The notes below the pieces were generated by a model. That model saw only the letters and a program-made list of their open reading frames with translations. It made no database searches and was not told where the DNA came from. DNA of 64,000 bases, from the NCBI GenBank assembly GCA_947497895.1, contig CANMIL010000002.1, positions 186,001 to 250,000 on the forward strand. The letters run 5' to 3'. Source of the stretch: an uncultured Tenacibaculum sp. Its GTDB lineage: Bacteria > Bacteroidota > Bacteroidia > Flavobacteriales > Flavobacteriaceae. Each line of letters begins with the position of its first letter. Within the stretch, counting starts at the first letter, position 1. Made by a program: the position numbers and the translations under genes. This document shows, piece after piece, positions 53,856-62,696 of the stretch.

Positions 53856-55210
53856 AAAAAAGATATTCTAAATATATAAGAGTTCTCTTTCTAGTACTAG
53901 ACCTTTTAGTTTTAAACGTAATATCGTTTTCTTTGAACGATAATGAGTACGCTAAACTTTATTTTATAGTATATATAAGTGCTTTTTGGGTTGTCTCGTC
54001 TCTTTTTACGAGGTTTTATAAAATTTATAGGCATACTTCCATTTATAAAATTATAGGCCTTCTATTAACGCAATTACTAGTTTTTTCAATTGGTTTTTTT
54101 GCATATTTCTCCATTTTTAGAGAAGGTATTGTTGTTAATAATCAAGCTAAATATCTTTTATTAATAAGTTTACTAATAATCTTCTTCAAATTTTTGGGTG
54201 TTTATCTATTGAGAAAGTATAGAACATTTGGTAAAAATTATCGAAAAGTAGTCGTTTTGGGAAGTGATAACTCTACCAAAAAAATCATTAATTTGTTTAA
54301 TAGTGAAAAGGAATTAGGGTATATCTACTGTGGTTTTTTTTCAGATAAAAAATCAGTTCGCAATACTAACCTTTTAGGGCGCATTGAAAGTAGTTTTGAT
54401 TATATTCTAAAAAATGGAATTGACGAAATTTATTGCTCTCTTTCGGAACTAGAGGGAACAACTATTAAGAAAGTAACCAAATTTGCTTCAAGAAATAATA
54501 AAGTCGTAAAGTTAATTCCAAATGCAAATGAGCTATCGAATAAAAATACTGTATCTGAATATTACGGTGACTCTATGAGAGTTCTTAAAGTGAAAAAAAT
54601 GCCTTTTGAATTAATAGAGAGTAAGATAGTTAAAAGAGTGTTCGACGTTGTTTTTTCAATATTTGTTTGTGTTTTCATTTTATCATGGCTCTACCCTTTG
54701 TTATTTCTATTGATAAAAATTGAGTCTAGGGGTCCAGCTATATTTAAACAAACAAGAGAGGGCTTATATGGAGGAGAGTTTGTTTGTTATAAATTTCGAT
54801 CGATGTATTTAAACGATGTTGCCGACAAGGTTCACACAAAGAAAAATGATACTAGAATAACAAAAGTTGGTGCATTTTTAAGAAGAACCAGTTTAGATGA
54901 ATTTCCTCAGTTTTTTAATGTTTTGTATGGTTCTATGAGTGTCGTAGGTCCACGACCTCATTTAGAAAAGTTGGCACAACAATATCAAAAAGATGTTGAT
55001 AATTATATTGAAAGGCACAATGTAAAGCCAGGGATTACTGGTTTGGCTCAAGTTAGTGGGTATCGAGGAGAGATTAGAAAGAAATCCGATATTAAAAACA
55101 GAGTTAGATTGGATATTTTTTATATCGAGAACTGGTCGTTGGTATTAGATTTGAAGATAATTGTTAAAACGGTGTTTAATATTTTTAAGGGAGACGAAAA
55201 GGCTTATTAG
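53852..55210 (+). CDS. Polyprenyl-phosphate sugar-1-phosphate transferase
   Basis: The initiating enzyme of the surface polysaccharide: it moves a sugar phosphate from UDP-sugar to undecaprenyl phosphate. 452 residues, GTG start overlapping the previous stop. Four N-terminal helices, a central Rossmann-like domain (KVVVLGSDNSTKKIINLF), and the C-terminal catalytic domain (from about residue 262, KRVFDVVFSIFVCVF): FKQTREGLYGGEFVCYKFRS, LRRTSLDEFPQFFNVLYGSM, VVGPRPH and KPGITGLAQVSGYRG. WbaP/WcaJ class. Confidence 0.93.
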   Translation: MKKRYSKYIRVLFLVLDLLVLNVISFSLNDNEYAKLYFIVYISAFWVVSSLFTRFYKIYRHTSIYKIIGLLLTQLLVFSIGFFAYFSIFREGIVVNNQAKYLLLISLLIIFFKFLGVYLLRKYRTFGKNYRKVVVLGSDNSTKKIINLFNSEKELGYIYCGFFSDKKSVRNTNLLGRIESSFDYILKNGIDEIYCSLSELEGTTIKKVTKFASRNNKVVKLIPNANELSNKNTVSEYYGDSMRVLKVKKMPFELIESKIVKRVFDVVFSIFVCVFILSWLYPLLFLLIKIESRGPAIFKQTREGLYGGEFVCYKFRSMYLNDVADKVHTKKNDTRITKVGAFLRRTSLDEFPQFFNVLYGSMSVVGPRPHLEKLAQQYQKDVDNYIERHNVKPGITGLAQVSGYRGEIRKKSDIKNRVRLDIFYIENWSLVLDLKIIVKTVFNIFKGDEKAY

Positions 55211-55963
55211 ATGGAGAGAATTAGGCTGACTTGCTGTGTGGTTATTTTCAATGAAGAAGAGACTGTTCTGAGAAAAACGGTAGATAGCTTTTTAAGTATC
55301 CCGTTTTCTAAGAAAATGTTTATCGTCGATAATTCTTCAACACGAAACTTCAATATTGAGAATAGTGAAGAGGTTGAATACATCAAGAACGAAGAGAATA
55401 TTGGTTTCGGTAGAGCACATAATCAAATACTTAAATTAATCGAAGGGAAATCTGATTTTCATTTAGTTCTAAATCCTGATGTCGAATTTGATGGTCGTAT
55501 TTTTGAAAAGCTATTTTTTGCTCTGGAAGGCAATGAGAAAATAGCCATGATTTCACCAAAGGTTGTTAATTATGACGGAAGTTTACAGTTTACTTGTCGT
55601 AAGAATCCTACAATAAAAGAAATGATCTCGCGAAGATTAGGAATAAATAAAGAATATGTTGAAGAACGAGAGTATCGAAATATCGATTTAAATAAATCGT
55701 TCGCGCCTGAATTTATTCATGGGTGCTTTATGTTATTTAAAATGCAAGATTTTATGGATTTGGGAGGGTTTGATAACCGTTACTTTTTATACTTAGAAGA
55801 TGCTGATTTATGCAGAGAAGTGCGAAGGCATAATAAAGAAGTTCTTTACTTTCCTGAGGTTGAAATTAAACATTTACATCGAAAAGGATCTTCAAAGCGA
55901 TTAAAGTTACTTTTTTATCATATAGCATCTGCTTATAAGTATTTTCGCAAGTGGAAGAATTAA
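55211..55963 (+). CDS. Family 2 glycosyltransferase (rhamnosyltransferase-like)
   Basis: 250 residues, GT-A fold: CVVIFNEEETVLRKTVDSFL, MFIVDNSSTRNF, NIGFGRAHNQILKL, LNPDVEFDGRIFEKL with the metal D-x-D-like motif, FIHGCFMLFKMQDFMDLGGF and RYFLYLEDADLCREVRRHNK. The pattern is like WcaE/rhamnosyltransferases. Last gene of the cluster; it starts directly after the previous stop, and a hairpin lies just after its own. Confidence 0.92.
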   Translation: MERIRLTCCVVIFNEEETVLRKTVDSFLSIPFSKKMFIVDNSSTRNFNIENSEEVEYIKNEENIGFGRAHNQILKLIEGKSDFHLVLNPDVEFDGRIFEKLFFALEGNEKIAMISPKVVNYDGSLQFTCRKNPTIKEMISRRLGINKEYVEEREYRNIDLNKSFAPEFIHGCFMLFKMQDFMDLGGFDNRYFLYLEDADLCREVRRHNKEVLYFPEVEIKHLHRKGSSKRLKLLFYHIASAYKYFRKWKN

Positions 55964-55964
55964 A

Positions 55965-55996
55965 AAAGGATCATTCAAGTAAATGAATGACCCTTT
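55965..55996 (+). terminator. Hairpin at the end of the polysaccharide cluster
   Basis: AAAGGATCATTCA pairs with TGAATGACCCTTT around a six-base loop with a single mismatch; no long T run. Converging genes may share it. Confidence 0.6.
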
Positions 55997-56025
55997 AAAG
56001 AATATAAATAAAAAACGTTTATTTC

Positions 56026-56811
56026 TTAGAATAATACCTGCTCAAAAGCGAAGCTAGCATTTCCTGAAGTATCTGTAGTTTTTGTAATCTTCACGAAATT
56101 TGCGATAGTTGCATATCTAGGTAAAGCATCAACCAAACTTCCTGTATAAGAGGTTACATTTTCACCGTTTATAACGGTTACATAACACTCTAAAGGATTG
56201 CTGTTTACTGACCAAGGACGAACTGTGAAATAATATTCACCGTCAGCAACGGTTTCAGGTAAAGTAACCATTTCCGTATCTGTAAACCCTTGAGAAATAT
56301 CAATAATATTAGCAGCTGTATCTCTAACATCACAGTCTAAATCGCTATTATCATTCCAAGTGAAAACAAAAGTTACATCATTATTAACATCAATACCCTT
56401 AATAATTGTTGTTGATTTTTGATCTTCAGAAACATTTGGAGATACTTTATCAATATTCGCGTTAATGATTTTTAAATCAACAATAGTTAAGGTTTTTACT
56501 AATATATTAGCTCCGGACATATCTACAGGAATTTCAACTTGCGCAGTTCCCTTTGCTAAATCCATTTCCATAGTAGATGAACCTACTGAATACGTCAATC
56601 TACTTAAACTAGAAAGTGCGTTTGAAAAATTCACTACCACAGAGTAAGAGTCCTCAGTATTCGCAATACGAACAGATGAAACAGCAGTTTGAGCTGTAAT
56701 ATTTGTTATTGAATCTGGTGTTATTGGAAGATCATCATCCACTGAACATGCTCCTGTTAAAAAAACAGAAAGTATGATGATGAACCCTTTTATATATTTA
56801 AATTTCTTCAT
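56026..56811 (-). CDS. Predicted surface lipoprotein, unknown function
   Basis: 261 residues, signal MKKFKYIKGFIIILSVFLTG followed by lipidation Cys in GACSVDDDLP; the acidic DDD after the Cys suggests export to the cell surface. The mature part is beta-rich, with FVFTWNDNSDLDCDVRD and EYYFTVRPWSV resembling the neighbouring lipoprotein (EYYFTV versus TYYLYI; DSRDMDF-like motif). It is the last gene of a TonB receptor operon. I do not recognise the family. Confidence 0.75.
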   Translation of the reverse strand: MKKFKYIKGFIIILSVFLTGACSVDDDLPITPDSITNITAQTAVSSVRIANTEDSYSVVVNFSNALSSLSRLTYSVGSSTMEMDLAKGTAQVEIPVDMSGANILVKTLTIVDLKIINANIDKVSPNVSEDQKSTTIIKGIDVNNDVTFVFTWNDNSDLDCDVRDTAANIIDISQGFTDTEMVTLPETVADGEYYFTVRPWSVNSNPLECYVTVINGENVTSYTGSLVDALPRYATIANFVKITKTTDTSGNASFAFEQVLF

Positions 56812-56815
56812 TTTC

Positions 56816-57673
56816 TTATAGTTTTGTAATTGTATATGTTATAGTATCTCCATTAGTAACTTTAGCTAAAGACATAACATTACTATCTTCGGTTACCGTA
56901 CCCGTATAGTTCATTGTTTGGCCATCAGGGAATGTAAAGTCAATAGTATAATCAACATCAGCAGTAAAGAAATACTGATTTATATAAAGATAATAAGTAA
57001 TATCATCTGCAGCTTCTGGTAAATCTACCGACTCAGTAGTGGTAAACCCTTCACTACGATCAACTACATTTGAATTCAATGGTTCTGGAGCATTTAAAAT
57101 ATAGAAGTCCATATCTCGCGAACTTTCTGACCACATTAAATCAATCTTAACACTTCCAGAAGTAGTATCAACTACATCAGGTAAAGTATCATAAACAGTA
57201 AACGTTCTTGTTTGTTGCTCAGCATCTGACGCAGCCGTGATAAAATATTCTGTAGAAGTAACGCTGGTTGTAGCATTTTTAATCTTTACAGTATAGGTTT
57301 CAGCCCCGTCGCTCTTTCCATCGTCAATAAATGAAAAGTTTGCATTTGCTGAAGTCGAACCTGAAGAAATAGTAATCATTTTATCATAGGTTAATTCTGC
57401 TTGTCCAGCATCATCTTCTAAAGAACCATCTGACGATGTAATTTCAAGTTCAACCATAACATCAAAAGGTAAACTTTTGCTTAAGCTAACACTAACAGAA
57501 GTTTGTCCACCATCTTCTAAAACATTAGCGTTATTGTTGGAATCACTAAAAGCAATCTCAACCTGAGAGGTAGAAACAGGTGTTCCAATAACAGGGTCGG
57601 TAGTTTCATTATTACAAGCTATAAAGCCTAAAGAAAATAAAACTATATATATGGTTAATTTTATATTTTTCAT
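56816..57673 (-). CDS. Predicted lipoprotein with Calx-beta-like domain
   Basis: 285 residues from ATG 57671-57673 (MKNIKLTIYIVLFSLGFIAC, a type II signal peptide); the track adds 29 residues that overlap the receptor gene. Residues about 30-140 (VEIAFSDSNNNANVLEDGGQ, SVSVSLSKSLPFDVMVEL, ANFSFIDDGKSDGAETYTV) look like a Calx-beta or similar Ca-binding beta domain. The C-terminal part (LMWSESSRDMDFYILNAPEP) resembles the next lipoprotein. Start lies 11 bp after the receptor stop; likely a receptor partner. Confidence 0.78.
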   Translation of the reverse strand: MKNIKLTIYIVLFSLGFIACNNETTDPVIGTPVSTSQVEIAFSDSNNNANVLEDGGQTSVSVSLSKSLPFDVMVELEITSSDGSLEDDAGQAELTYDKMITISSGSTSANANFSFIDDGKSDGAETYTVKIKNATTSVTSTEYFITAASDAEQQTRTFTVYDTLPDVVDTTSGSVKIDLMWSESSRDMDFYILNAPEPLNSNVVDRSEGFTTTESVDLPEAADDITYYLYINQYFFTADVDYTIDFTFPDGQTMNYTGTVTEDSNVMSLAKVTNGDTITYTITKL

Positions 57674-57684
57674 TTTAGTAAGGT

Positions 57685-60546
57685 TTAGTTTAAAATAAAG
57701 TTTAAACGGGCAAATAAGAACCTTCCTCCGATTCCAAATTGCTGAGATCTTCTTGACCATTCAAATCTTCCAGAACTAAAGTTACTATTGGTACTATCAG
57801 TTCTATCAGGATAAACATCAAAAATATTATTCGCACCAACAGTAAAGGTTAACTCTTCTGTAGCTTTAAATCCAACTGATAAATCAGTAACCAACTTTCC
57901 ACCATAAATTTGTTGACTAGCAACATTATTACTAGCTTCAGTTACTTCTCCGAAGTATACATTTCTTAAGAATACATTAAAACGATCTGTAGATAAAGTA
58001 TTTGATAAGTTTACTTTTGTTCTAGGTACAGCTTCCTCTAAATAAATTCTTGAAGCCTCACTAAAATAACTGCTCTCTTGACCAGAATCTACTAATACCT
58101 GAGAAGAATGAATGTCATCTACACGTCTAGTTTTAGAGAAAGTAGCTGATAAATCAGAAGATAAACGCATGCTCTCATTTAAGTCTATTTTATGAGTAAC
58201 CACGATGTCAAGTCCCATAGATTCAGTATCAATAGCGTTTGCAAAGAATGCAGCAGCTTCAGCATTGGTAACAATACCATCAGGAATATTAAATCTGTCA
58301 GTTAAAATAACTCTATCTTCAATTGCAACCCAATAAGCATCAGCAGTTATTTTTAAGTTTGCACTTGGTATTTTTCCAGCGAAACCGAAACTAACACTTG
58401 CAGATTCTTCTTCTTTCAAACTAGGAATACCTAATTGTTGAGCAATATCACTATCATTTGTAAACGTTCCTACTTCACTTGGAACTCCAGCAATAAATTG
58501 AGTTGCTATAGCGTTATAATATCTCTGGTGTAATGAAGGAGCTCTAAAACCTGTACTAGCACCAGCTCTTAAGTTTAAGTTATCACTAACCTTAAAGCGT
58601 GAAGCTAATTTATAATTGATGGTAGAACCGAAATCACTATAGTTTTCGAATCTAGCAGCTCCACTAACAAGTAATTTATCTGTTAATTCAGCTTCTAAGT
58701 CAACATAAGCAGCAAAACTATTTCTATCTCTACTTAACGCATTTTTAGGAGTAAATCCTGGGAATACCTGAGATCCACCTGGTCTTGAATTTCCAAAAAA
58801 ATCAGTTGAAGCCGTAGTGGTAGGAGTAACCGGTACCCCATTTGCATCATATTGAGTATATGACTCTTCTTCACCAGCAACAATATCATAAAATTCTGCT
58901 CTGTACTCTGCACCAATAGCTACGTTCAATCCATTAAAAATATCTTCATAGTTATTTACGAAATCTAAGTTCGTAGTGTTTTGAGTAAAGCTGAATCCTC
59001 CTGCATCAAAACGAGTTGGAGAAGCACTTAATAAAGAAGCGTTTGATGTATTTGAAATTTCAAAGTTGAAACTGTTCGTACCCCATGTGTTACTGAAATC
59101 TACATCCCAATCACCTGCTTTACTACGAATTCCAACCGCGATCGATTTATCAACGATTTTAGAATTAATTTCAGGTAAGAAACCATTTATGTATAATGGA
59201 GTATACGTTCTTGATTGATGAGGTAAACGATAGAAACCTGCTGAGTTACCTGTTCTTGAGCTAAATCCTGAAAAAGAGTATAACTCAGTTCCATTATCAT
59301 CTAAAGGTAAGCTCATGTTAGCGAAAAACCTTCCACCTCTTAAACCAGACTGACCAACGCGCATGTTGAAATCACTTCTGTTTAAACCTCTTACTGCTAA
59401 TTCAGATTCAGTAGTGTCAAAGTTTAATAAAGATTGAATAGTAGCTATATCTGTTGCGTTATTAATCGCATTTTTAGTAGCTAAATCGAAATGCGTAACA
59501 CCTTGAGAAGCAAAACGAATATCGTCTAAACTTAAGTTCGCTAAGTCTAACCCAGAATTGTTAGCAACCCATTCAACAGAGTTGTATCCATTAAATATTT
59601 GACCTCTAAATTCACTCATTCTACTATAAGGATCTCTATAGTCGAAGTCTCCAGTGAAGTTGATGTATCCACCTTTATCACCTAAAGCAATACCATAATT
59701 AGCAGAAACATTAACCGTTTCACCATCAATACCTCCTTGTTGCTCTTGTGAGTTTTTAGAAACATGAGCTCCTGAAGTAACAGATAAGTTTAATTCGTTT
59801 ACTTTATTGTTTAATACAATATTGATAACCCCAGCAATTGCATCAGAACCGTATTGAGCGGCAGCACCATCTCTTAATACTTGAATGTCTTTGATAGCAG
59901 CAGCAGGTATTGCATTTAAATCTGTACCTACACTACCTCTACCAAAAGTACCATTTACATTTACTAATGATGACGTATGCCTTCTTTTTCCGTTAATTAA
60001 AACTAATACCTGATCTGGACCTAAACCTCTTAAAGAGGCAGGATCAATATGATCCGTTCCATCTGATATAGTTTGAGTATTTGAAGAGAAAGAAGGAGCC
60101 ACATAATTTAATATCTGGTTAAGATTTACTTGTGGCGAGTTTTTGGTAAGTTCAGCTACATTAATAATATCAACAGGAACAGGAGTGTCAACAGCTGTTC
60201 TTGATTTATTACGCGAACCAACGATAACAGTTTCTTCTAATGTTTCGCTTGATTCCATTGCCTCTATGACAAGGTAATTAGTTGATGTAACTAACTTTTC
60301 AGTTGTTTCGTAACCTAGTAACGAAATTACTAGTGTTGAGGGAATCTTACTCATATTAATCGTAAACTCCCCTTGATCATCGGTAGTAGTACCGTTATTT
60401 GTTCCTTTTTCTACCACATTAAAAAATGGTAGAGCATTTCCATCGAGATCAACTATCTTCCCCTTTACTGTTTGCGCTGAAACAGCTATTGAAAAAATAA
60501 AAAATGATAACAATAGAAAATTTCTTGAGAATGAAAATTTCTTCAT
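57685..60546 (-). CDS. TonB-dependent outer-membrane receptor
   Basis: 953 residues from ATG 60544-60546 (MKKFSFSRNFLLLSFFIFSI). Domains: Sec signal; carboxypeptidase-regulatory-like N-terminal domain (VKGKIVDLDGNALPFFNVVE); plug (about residues 110-240: ASLRGLGPDQVLVLINGKRR, AIKDIQVLRDGAAAQYGSDA, IAGVINIVL); a 22-strand barrel ending in FLFARLNFILN. Not a SusC: no SusD-like partner is present, but two lipoproteins follow. The substrate cannot be deduced. No promoter box was found. Confidence 0.93.
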   Translation of the reverse strand: MKKFSFSRNFLLLSFFIFSIAVSAQTVKGKIVDLDGNALPFFNVVEKGTNNGTTTDDQGEFTINMSKIPSTLVISLLGYETTEKLVTSTNYLVIEAMESSETLEETVIVGSRNKSRTAVDTPVPVDIINVAELTKNSPQVNLNQILNYVAPSFSSNTQTISDGTDHIDPASLRGLGPDQVLVLINGKRRHTSSLVNVNGTFGRGSVGTDLNAIPAAAIKDIQVLRDGAAAQYGSDAIAGVINIVLNNKVNELNLSVTSGAHVSKNSQEQQGGIDGETVNVSANYGIALGDKGGYINFTGDFDYRDPYSRMSEFRGQIFNGYNSVEWVANNSGLDLANLSLDDIRFASQGVTHFDLATKNAINNATDIATIQSLLNFDTTESELAVRGLNRSDFNMRVGQSGLRGGRFFANMSLPLDDNGTELYSFSGFSSRTGNSAGFYRLPHQSRTYTPLYINGFLPEINSKIVDKSIAVGIRSKAGDWDVDFSNTWGTNSFNFEISNTSNASLLSASPTRFDAGGFSFTQNTTNLDFVNNYEDIFNGLNVAIGAEYRAEFYDIVAGEEESYTQYDANGVPVTPTTTASTDFFGNSRPGGSQVFPGFTPKNALSRDRNSFAAYVDLEAELTDKLLVSGAARFENYSDFGSTINYKLASRFKVSDNLNLRAGASTGFRAPSLHQRYYNAIATQFIAGVPSEVGTFTNDSDIAQQLGIPSLKEEESASVSFGFAGKIPSANLKITADAYWVAIEDRVILTDRFNIPDGIVTNAEAAAFFANAIDTESMGLDIVVTHKIDLNESMRLSSDLSATFSKTRRVDDIHSSQVLVDSGQESSYFSEASRIYLEEAVPRTKVNLSNTLSTDRFNVFLRNVYFGEVTEASNNVASQQIYGGKLVTDLSVGFKATEELTFTVGANNIFDVYPDRTDSTNSNFSSGRFEWSRRSQQFGIGGRFLFARLNFILN

Positions 60547-60746
60547 GTACAATGATTAAGTTGATTTAAGCGACAAAATTTGTTTTTTATTAATTAAAAA
60601 CAAAGAAATATTGTGTTTTTTTTACAAAATTATACTTTAAGGTGGTGTTTTGTTTGTTTTTTAACTTAAGTGGTTGTGTAATTTTATTAAGTTAACACTT
60701 TGTAAACACTGATGTTTTATCTGTATTATGAATGAAATTGATCTAA

Positions 60747-60780
60747 ATTGAAAATGGTTTCTCCGAGTTCAATATATTTG
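60747..60780 (+). promoter_or_regulatory. Promoter of purD
   Basis: ATTG (60747-60750), 22 bp, TATATTTG (60773-60780), ending 20 bp before the ATG. Good match to the Bacteroidetes pattern. Confidence 0.55.
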
Positions 60781-60800
60781 CAGCACAAAACAACACAACA

Positions 60801-62075
60801 ATGAATATTTTAATACTTGGTTCTGGAGGAAGAGAACATGCTTTTGCTAAAAAAATATCTGAAAGCGAAAAGATTAGCAATTTATTTGTGGCTCCAGGTA
60901 ATGCAGGAACTGATGCTATAGCAACTAATTTATCAATAAATCCAACCGATTTTAATGCAGTAAAAGAAGCTGTGTTGGAAAATAAAATTGATATGGTTGT
61001 GGTTGGACCAGAAGCTCCTTTGGTTGAAGGGGTTCATGACTTTTTCTTATCAGATGATATTTTAAACAAAATACCAGTTATTGGACCAAAGAAAGATGGG
61101 GCTTTGTTAGAGGGTAGTAAAGACTTCTCTAAACAGTTTATGGAGAAACATCAAATACCAACAGCCAAGTATCAATCGTTTACAAGCGAAACATTAGAAG
61201 AAGGAAAAGCTTTTCTTGAAACCTTACAACCTCCATTTGTTTTAAAAGCTGATGGTTTAGCAGCAGGTAAAGGAGTATTGATTTTAGATAATATTGAAGA
61301 AGCTAAGGATGAATTAGAAGAAATGTTGTCTAATCAAAAATTTGGTAATGCTTCGTCTACCGTAGTAATTGAAGAGTTCTTAGACGGAATAGAGTTATCA
61401 GTATTTGTTCTTACTGATGGAAAAAGCTACAAAGTATTGCCTTCAGCTAAAGATTATAAAAGAATAGGAGAAGGAGATACAGGTTTAAATACCGGAGGTA
61501 TGGGAGCTATTTCTCCAGTGCCTTTTGCTAATGAAGAATTCTTAAGTAAGGTAGAAGATAGAATAATAAAACCAACTGTTGATGGATTACAGGCCGATGG
61601 AATTGATTACAGAGGATTTATTTTTATAGGTTTAATGAATGTAAAAGGAGATCCTTTTGTTATCGAATACAATGTTCGAATGGGAGATCCAGAGACGGAA
61701 GTTGTTTTACCAAGAATCGAATCTGATTTGGTTGATTTATTTGAAGGAGTAGCAAACCAAACGTTAGAAGAAAAAACATATGAAGTAACAGATCAAACGG
61801 CTACGACAGTTATGTTAGTGTCTGGAGGATATCCTGAAGCTTATGAAAAAGGTAAGGAAATTACTGGATATAGTAATATCGAAGATTCAATAGTATATCA
61901 TGCAGGTACAACAAAAAATGGAGAAAAGGTTGTGACAAGTGGAGGTAGAGTAATGGCAATTACATCCTTTGGAAACACAATTGAAGAGGCATTGGAAAAG
62001 TCGTACAGAAATATTGATAAAATATCTTTTGAGAAAATGAATTATCGAAAAGATATTGGGTTCGACTTGAAATAA
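60801..62075 (+). CDS. purD: Phosphoribosylamine-glycine ligase
   Basis: Second step of purine synthesis: joins glycine to phosphoribosylamine with ATP. 424 residues with ATP-grasp fold; MNILILGSGGREHAFAKKIS at the N-terminus, FVLKADGLAAGKGVLI (ATP loop), IEEFLDGIELSVFVLTDG, DYKRIGEGDTGLNTGGMGA and VIEYNVRMGDPETEVVLPR (Mg and glycine site). Normal length. Single-gene unit with its own promoter and terminator. Confidence 0.97.
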   Translation: MNILILGSGGREHAFAKKISESEKISNLFVAPGNAGTDAIATNLSINPTDFNAVKEAVLENKIDMVVVGPEAPLVEGVHDFFLSDDILNKIPVIGPKKDGALLEGSKDFSKQFMEKHQIPTAKYQSFTSETLEEGKAFLETLQPPFVLKADGLAAGKGVLILDNIEEAKDELEEMLSNQKFGNASSTVVIEEFLDGIELSVFVLTDGKSYKVLPSAKDYKRIGEGDTGLNTGGMGAISPVPFANEEFLSKVEDRIIKPTVDGLQADGIDYRGFIFIGLMNVKGDPFVIEYNVRMGDPETEVVLPRIESDLVDLFEGVANQTLEEKTYEVTDQTATTVMLVSGGYPEAYEKGKEITGYSNIEDSIVYHAGTTKNGEKVVTSGGRVMAITSFGNTIEEALEKSYRNIDKISFEKMNYRKDIGFDLK

Positions 62076-62113
62076 AAATAAGGCTGAAGCTTAATTTCAG
62101 CGAAATAATAAAT

Positions 62114-62167
62114 AAACCGACAGCGTTCTTTACCATAATTTTTAGGTAAGAATTATGTCGGTTTTTT
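62114..62167 (+). terminator. Terminator after purD
   Basis: Two-storey hairpin: outer AAACCGACA/TGTCGGTTT, inner TTTACC/GGTAAG, followed by six Ts. Confidence 0.8.
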
Positions 62168-62696
62168 CATTTTATAATTCTTCAGTTTTTGATTTTATAT
62201 ATGTGTCTTATTTTGTTGTTTATCAAAAACATAAGTGTTTTTTGTTGTTTTTAAGGTGTTTTAATTAACATAAATTAAAGGACAAACGACGCTTTTTATC
62301 TTAAAATATTAGCAAATTCATAGAGCTATTAGTTTGGTATGTTTATAGTTTATTTGGGGTGCTTTGGCTAATATTTGGTTTTAACCTTTATAAATAATAT
62401 AGCTTTACAATAGCAAAAAGAAACTCTAGAGAAAAAAGGAATAGCTATCCATAACTTTTTGCACAAATAGAATATTAGAAGGGAATATTTATGAATTGAA
62501 TTCTTTAATTCATAAGAGGCTATAGAAAAGGCAATTTTTATTTTTTTATTAAAAAAAATCAAAACAGTAATGTTTTGAGGGTGGTTTATAGTGCCTTTTT
62601 TTAAGCACTTAATTAGGGTGAAGCTTAAATAATCAAAATACATATTCTATAGTGAAAAACTATTTTTTAACGTATTAAAACTAAAATATAAACATC
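62168..62696. other. Long AT-rich leader or small-RNA region before the protease gene
   Basis: 529 bp without a credible ORF. It holds perfect stems GCAAAAAG/CTTTTTGC (about 62412-62462), TTATGAATT/AATTCATAA (62489-62515) and AAAAGGCA/TGCCTTTT (62526-62599) plus an inner TCAAAAC/GTTTTGA. A weak promoter TTTG-N22-TAGCTTTA lies at 62374-62407. Either the protease mRNA has a long structured leader or a roughly 190-nt RNA is made here. Confidence 0.4.
62526..62602 (+). terminator. Possible terminator or attenuator upstream of the protease gene
   Basis: 8-bp stem AAAAGGCA/TGCCTTTT around a 58-base, partly self-paired loop, with a T run. It is 95 bp before the protease ATG. Confidence 0.35.

Noticed and set aside
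57674-57760. 29-residue N-terminal extension of the Calx-beta lipoprotein
   Set aside because: It precedes a perfect lipoprotein signal and overlaps the TonB receptor coding end.
62368-62643. 91-residue minus ORF before the S8 protease gene
   Set aside because: Low complexity, runs across plus-strand hairpins, no recognisable domain.
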